DNA from: Prolixibacteraceae bacterium
GTDB taxonomy: Bacteria; Bacteroidota; Bacteroidia; Bacteroidales; Prolixibacteraceae
Length of the DNA: 64,000 nt
NCBI GenBank assembly: GCA_003506435.1
Contig: DOAQ01000006.1
Location: 1 to 64,000, forward strand
Direction of reading: 5' to 3'
How positions within the stretch are numbered: position 1 is the first letter of the stretch; each line of letters opens with the position of its first letter. Under the pieces are notes generated by a model, which worked only from the letters and a program-made list of their open reading frames with translations, did no database searches and was not told where the DNA came from. Of the stretch, positions 59,505 through 64,000 are shown one piece after another. The position numbers and the translations under genes are program-made.

Positions 59505-62500
59505 ATGAAAAAATTGTTACTTTTTGTTTTTGTATTGGTCCAGCTCGTTTGCCGGGCTGAATACGACAGTACCTATGTATTGTCAGTGACTCAGAAGTAT
59601 GCCATACCTGAGGATGTTTCCAACGGGGATTATGTGGGGACCTGGATGAAAACCTGGACCTGGCAATCAGTCGGGACGATCAGTTATTCGATCGAGCAGA
59701 ACTTCAACAGCGCTTTTTCCATTGACTCCTCATCGGGATTAATAACCATTACGGATTCCACGAAGATTGACGGCAAGGTTGTTCAGCAGGACACTTTGAT
59801 CAACCTGATTATCCGTACGACCGATTCCGGGGAAGGGTATGAGTTGGACACGGCCAGGATATGGGTCAAGGAAAATGCGTATTGCAAGTTTGTTGATCTT
59901 GATGCAAGTTCTAGTGGTACAGGGACAAGGACATCCCCTTATAATGACATGGATAATATCGGGAGTGGAACTGCGTGGAACGTTGGATTGGGATATTTTT
60001 TAAAGCGTGGTACCTCTGAGAGTGCAGAAAGTACTACAATAAGGGCACATTTTGCCAGTACAGCACACCCCACAATAATTGGGGCGTATGGCCAAGGTGC
60101 AATGCCATCATTCAATGGAGCAGGCGCAGGAGCGCAGGCGCAATGCTTCTTTTTTGGAAACTCAGCAGATCGGTACAATGGTAGGTGTGAGTATATCTAT
60201 ATGTATGATATAGAGATAAGAAATTATGCATGGCAGGCAATAAATGCATATAAAGACAGTAAAAACATGGGATTTTACAATATTTATATGCACAATAACA
60301 ATAAAGATACAGGTGGTGAGAGCAATTTAGTGGTTAGCACCGCAAGCTATGCGGACATATTACAGTATGACCCTTATGAGTTTATCAATTGTCAGTTTGA
60401 TACCGCAGGCATTAATGTTACCTCTGGAGCTTCACACATAAAAATTGGAACAAGTCCTGTAACGGTGACCAATTGTCGTTTTGGCATTTCTAATGGAGAT
60501 TGTTTGCGCCTTGCAGATGGTTCGCATGGGGGAAAAGTAAAACATTGCACTTTTGATAACGGTATTGAATCTGTCTCATACGGTTATTATAATAACTCAC
60601 AATGCCGGATGCACAACTCAGTATATGAAGATTGCAGATTTTTTAATGCGGCTACCGGCATAATGATGACCTCGCCTACGGATGAGTATTATATTCATCC
60701 GGATTATGTAACGATAAAAAATTGCTATTTCTATGGGCAAGGATATGCTTCAATATTCATGAATAAAAATGTAAGTGCCGATAATGTGTCAGTAGGTCAT
60801 GTTTATGAGGATAATTTATTAAAAACAAAGGGATATGGAATTAGGTACAAGGATTCACAAGATTTGATTATAAGAAGGAATTCTATTGTGGGTATGGGAA
60901 CTTTAGCCACAGATGGAATTATAAACGCAGACGCAGATGTTAATACTGATATTTATTACAATGTGATTTATGGATTTGTGACCAATGGGATTAATTTAAC
61001 TGTTGGAAGCGGCGCTGAGGTATATAACAATACAGTTGACGGGGCTATCAGTTTATCAGGGACCACAGAAACGGTGCGGAACAATTTTTTCAAGTCGTTG
61101 ACCGGCGCTGCGAATTATGACCATAACCTGGATGTTGACGATATTAGTACCGCGAATTATTTTACCGATTATGCCAACAAGGATTACCGGTTAAAAAGTA
61201 CGGCCACTTTGGCTATTGACGGGGGGCTTGATTTAGACCTAACACCGGACATACAGGGAACAAGTGTTGGGGATTCCCCTGATATCGGCGCTTATGAATA
61301 TGTTCCCGGAAGTGTCACTGTTACCATTACAGCCTCCGATGCCAATGCTTCCGAAACAGGCCCGGATTCGGGGACATTTACGGTAAGCCGTGGAGCGGTT
61401 ACATCGGGTAACTTAACGGTTAATTATGCCAAAAGTGGTAGTACAACATCGGCAGATTATACACAATCACTAACGGGTAGCGTGACCATTTCCAATGGAA
61501 GCTCAACAGCAACGGTCACCATCACCCCGGTCGACGACGCTACAGATGAAGGCGATGAAACGGTGGTATTGACTCTGACATCGGGTACCGGTTATACAGT
61601 GGGTTCACCTTCTACGGCAACGGTAACCATTGCCGATAATGATGGATATCAAAATCCTGTTGCGCACTGGATGTTCGAACAGAACGGGGACGATGCTTCG
61701 GGGAACGGGCACAATTTGACCCTGTATGGAACTCCATCTTATGTAACCGGAGCCGATGGATATGGTATCAGCCTGAACGGTTCGGCTTTGTATGCCGATT
61801 GCAGCACGGTCGATCTGGGAAGTCAATTCACCATAACCGGATGGTATAAATTTACGGGAACGACACAGCGGACACTGGCTGCCAATAGCACATGGCAAAC
61901 CCCCAATGGTTTTTGGCTGTACATGTACACACCAAGCGGGCAGTTTAGGTTTAAAACCGGGAATGGCAGTTCAACACTTGAAGCCACTTCAACTACTGGC
62001 CATCATACCGATGGGACATGGATTCATTTTGCCGTTGTGGTTAACAAAGCCACCGGCACCTGCAACTTTTACGTGAACGGGGTGAATAGAAGCAACAGCA
62101 GTCCCATCCGCACCGATTTCGTGACAAATTCCACCATTTTACTTGGAAGGACTACTGATAATCAGGCTAAATTGTATGGCAATCTGGATGATGTCAGGAT
62201 TTATGATTACCAATTGGCCGGATCTGACATTTCGGATATCTACAATCTATTGAAAAGTGCAAGAGTTACAACGGGTGCGTTTAATCAGGTTGATTCAGAC
62301 ATAACGGTATTCCCGGTTCCCTGCATCGATTTTCTTACAATAAACGGAAGTAAGGAAATCCGGCAAATCGTTTTGGTCAACCTGCTTGGTCAACCTGTTT
62401 TGGAACAGAACAATACAGCAGGCACTTCCAATATAAAGGTAAATACCAGCACATTGAAGAGTGGTTACTATGTTTTAAAACTCATTGACCATTCCGGCAA

Positions 62501-62531
62501 AATTACTTCCAAAAGTATCGTTAAAAAATAA
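59505..62531 (+). CDS. Multi-domain secreted beta-helix protein (Calx-beta, LamG, T9SS)
   Basis: 1008 residues: signal peptide (LLLFVFVLVQLVCRAEYDST), cadherin-like N-terminal domain (about 20-120), parallel beta-helix (about 130-600), Calx-beta domain (about 605-710, TVTITASDANASETGPDSGT), LamG/concanavalin-like domain (about 715-900, VAHWMFEQNGDDASGNGHNL), and T9SS C-terminal domain (ITVFPVPCIDFLTINGS, VLKLIDHSGKITSKSIVKK). Probable surface or secreted glycan-binding or degrading protein of the second utilisation set. A tandem paralog follows. Confidence 0.85.
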   Translation: MKKLLLFVFVLVQLVCRAEYDSTYVLSVTQKYAIPEDVSNGDYVGTWMKTWTWQSVGTISYSIEQNFNSAFSIDSSSGLITITDSTKIDGKVVQQDTLINLIIRTTDSGEGYELDTARIWVKENAYCKFVDLDASSSGTGTRTSPYNDMDNIGSGTAWNVGLGYFLKRGTSESAESTTIRAHFASTAHPTIIGAYGQGAMPSFNGAGAGAQAQCFFFGNSADRYNGRCEYIYMYDIEIRNYAWQAINAYKDSKNMGFYNIYMHNNNKDTGGESNLVVSTASYADILQYDPYEFINCQFDTAGINVTSGASHIKIGTSPVTVTNCRFGISNGDCLRLADGSHGGKVKHCTFDNGIESVSYGYYNNSQCRMHNSVYEDCRFFNAATGIMMTSPTDEYYIHPDYVTIKNCYFYGQGYASIFMNKNVSADNVSVGHVYEDNLLKTKGYGIRYKDSQDLIIRRNSIVGMGTLATDGIINADADVNTDIYYNVIYGFVTNGINLTVGSGAEVYNNTVDGAISLSGTTETVRNNFFKSLTGAANYDHNLDVDDISTANYFTDYANKDYRLKSTATLAIDGGLDLDLTPDIQGTSVGDSPDIGAYEYVPGSVTVTITASDANASETGPDSGTFTVSRGAVTSGNLTVNYAKSGSTTSADYTQSLTGSVTISNGSSTATVTITPVDDATDEGDETVVLTLTSGTGYTVGSPSTATVTIADNDGYQNPVAHWMFEQNGDDASGNGHNLTLYGTPSYVTGADGYGISLNGSALYADCSTVDLGSQFTITGWYKFTGTTQRTLAANSTWQTPNGFWLYMYTPSGQFRFKTGNGSSTLEATSTTGHHTDGTWIHFAVVVNKATGTCNFYVNGVNRSNSSPIRTDFVTNSTILLGRTTDNQAKLYGNLDDVRIYDYQLAGSDISDIYNLLKSARVTTGAFNQVDSDITVFPVPCIDFLTINGSKEIRQIVLVNLLGQPVLEQNNTAGTSNIKVNTSTLKSGYYVLKLIDHSGKITSKSIVKK

Positions 62532-62629
62532 CAATGAAAGGTTAAATATCAGCAAACGACACAGGCCCGGCCCTGACCGGATTTGTGTCGCTTGATTAAA
62601 GTTTTATTAGTGGAAAAATCATTATTGAC

Positions 62630-64000
62630 ATGAAAAAATTCATTTTAATCCTGTTTGTATTGGTCCAACTTGTGTGCCGTGCCGAATACGACAGTACGTA
62701 TGTATTGTCGGTTGCCCAAAAGTATGCCATACCTGAGGATGTCTCCAATGGGGACCATGTGGGCACCTGGCTCAAGACTTGGACATGGGCTTCAGTCGGG
62801 ACGGTCAGTTATTCGATGGAGCAGAATTTCGACAACGCTTTTTCCATCAATTCTTCGTCCGGCCTGATAACCATTACCGATGAATCAAAAATTAACGGAA
62901 AAGTGGTGCAGCAGGATACCCTGATCAACCTGATTATCCGGACAACTGATTCGGGTGTGGGATATGAGTTGGATACGGCCAGAATATGGGTAAAAGAGAA
63001 TGGGTATTGTAAATTTGTAGATTTTTCAGCGGGTTCAAATGGAGATGGCACAAAGGCAAGCCCTTACAATGATCTGGATGATATTACATGGCAAACAGCT
63101 TGCGGCTACTTTTTAAAGCGGGGGACAGTAAAATATGCTGAACATACCAATATCAGTACCCATATAGCAAGCACCGTTCACCCTACAATTATAGGGGCTT
63201 ACGGACAAGGTCGCAAACCGGTTTTCGATGGTACTGGCGGATTGTCCGGATCCGAATGTTTTTACTTCGGAAGCTCCTCTAACCAGACAAATGGAAGGTG
63301 CGAAAATATATATATGTATGATATAGAAATATTTGATTATACATTTACTGCAATAAAGTACAATAGAGAAAGTAGAAGCATAGGCTTTTATAATATTTAT
63401 CTGCATAATAATGATAAAAATGGCCGAGAGGGACAAATGGCCATAAATACAGCAAGCCTTAATGACACCACCAATTACTGCAAATTTGAATTTATTAATT
63501 GTGAGTTTGATACATCTGGGGTTAATGTATCGGATGGAGCCTCACATGTAAAAATTGGCGTTTCCCCTGCGATAGTTACAAACAGTCGGTTCGGTGTATG
63601 CAATGGTACGCCATTACGGTTCGCAGGTGGAAATTTTGGGGCGTTTTTAAGACATTCAACCGTAGACAGCGGTATACTAAACACCGCATCATACGGTAAA
63701 TATAACACCGTACAATTAAGAGACCATAACAGTATAATTGAGGATTGCCGATTACTTAACTCATCTACCGGCATAATGATGACATCGCCTACAGGTGAGT
63801 ATTATATGCACCCGGATTATGTAACAATAAAAAATTGCTATTTCTCAGGACAAGGGTTTGCGGCAATTTTTATGCACAAAAATGTATCAGAGGATAATAT
63901 ATCGGTTGGACATATATATGAAGACAATAAAATAGTAACAAACAGTATAGGCATCCGATATAATAAAGCCAAGGATTTAACGATAAGGAGAAACTTGATT
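62630..64000 (+). CDS. Tandem paralog of the preceding beta-helix protein (partial, runs off window)
   Basis: Starts at ATG 62630 (MKKFILILFVLVQLVCRAEY) and stays open for 457 codons to the window edge. It closely parallels the preceding gene: signal peptide and cadherin-like domain are near-identical in design (YDSTYVLSVAQKYAIPEDVS), then a beta-helix with matching segments (TGIMMTSPTGEYYMHPDYVT). The stop and C-terminal domains lie outside the window. It is a product of local duplication, 99 bp after its sister gene. Confidence 0.85.
   Translation, partial: MKKFILILFVLVQLVCRAEYDSTYVLSVAQKYAIPEDVSNGDHVGTWLKTWTWASVGTVSYSMEQNFDNAFSINSSSGLITITDESKINGKVVQQDTLINLIIRTTDSGVGYELDTARIWVKENGYCKFVDFSAGSNGDGTKASPYNDLDDITWQTACGYFLKRGTVKYAEHTNISTHIASTVHPTIIGAYGQGRKPVFDGTGGLSGSECFYFGSSSNQTNGRCENIYMYDIEIFDYTFTAIKYNRESRSIGFYNIYLHNNDKNGREGQMAINTASLNDTTNYCKFEFINCEFDTSGVNVSDGASHVKIGVSPAIVTNSRFGVCNGTPLRFAGGNFGAFLRHSTVDSGILNTASYGKYNTVQLRDHNSIIEDCRLLNSSTGIMMTSPTGEYYMHPDYVTIKNCYFSGQGFAAIFMHKNVSEDNISVGHIYEDNKIVTNSIGIRYNKAKDLTIRRNLI

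Noticed and set aside
1..64000. tRNA, rRNA genes or CRISPR arrays
   Set aside because: No cloverleaf-like or rRNA-like tracts and no regularly spaced repeats were seen on either strand by eye.

Overview
The window is from a Bacteroidota chromosome. Two copies of an ECF sigma / FecR anti-sigma / SusC / SusD block (0.36-7.45 kb and 52.1-59.1 kb) mark it as a glycan- or polymer-utilisation locus. Several secreted proteins end in type IX secretion (T9SS) sorting domains. That points away from gut Bacteroides and toward a free-living or sediment-type lineage such as Marinilabiliales/Prolixibacteraceae. This placement is inference from architecture only.

The host locus is interrupted by a complete Mu-type transposable prophage, which I place at 7723-45803 (about 38.1 kb). 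It sits inside a secreted M14 zinc carboxypeptidase gene. The first 46 codons lie at 7584-7721 and the remaining 365 codons at 45807-46904, and joining them across the shared 4 bp GATA restores one 411-residue frame. To the right of the prophage the host locus continues with a Gfo/Idh/MocA oxidoreductase, a parallel beta-helix T9SS protein, a DoxX protein, the second sigma/FecR/SusC/SusD set, and two tandem paralogous beta-helix proteins. The second paralog runs off the window.

The prophage reads from right to left. A repressor (plus strand) faces an early minus-strand operon with a small HTH protein, a MuA-type DDE transposase, a MuB-type ATPase and many small genes, including a GemA-like protein, a DUF3164 protein, a HAD-like phosphatase, zinc-ribbon proteins, two antirepressor-like proteins, a lipoprotein and a TM2 protein. 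A plus-strand block (24.6-31.1 kb) carries small and large terminase, a gp36-like protein, a portal-MuF fusion, a gpG-like protein and a neck protein. A divergent minus-strand block (24.4-7.8 kb) carries protease/scaffold, major capsid, lysin, holin, tail tube, tail chaperones, tape measure, Dit-like and Tal-like proteins, and a Dam methylase broken by one stop codon. There is no sheath gene, so the virion is probably a long non-contractile-tailed transposable phage.

The most interesting system is a diversity-generating retroelement (DGR) inside this phage. A reverse transcriptase (12114-13379) lies beside a template repeat (13482-13603) and a variable repeat at the 3' end of a Dit-CLec fusion tail gene (13626-15344). 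Seventeen of 18 template/variable differences fall on template adenines. A second, remote variable repeat (36461-36548) lies 23 kb away inside a small early-region gene (36348-36767), with 18 of 19 differences on template adenines. Both variable repeats share initiation-region bases that the template lacks. One retroelement therefore appears to diversify both a virion tip protein and a non-structural or accessory protein. No Avd accessory gene is visible, and the reverse transcriptase has an extra C-terminal domain.

Other unusual features are a portal-MuF-nuclease-like triple fusion, a pseudoknot-like RNA element at 33156-33296 that shares a 15-nt motif with a hairpin at 8617-8712, and palindromic repeat elements embedded in phage coding frames.
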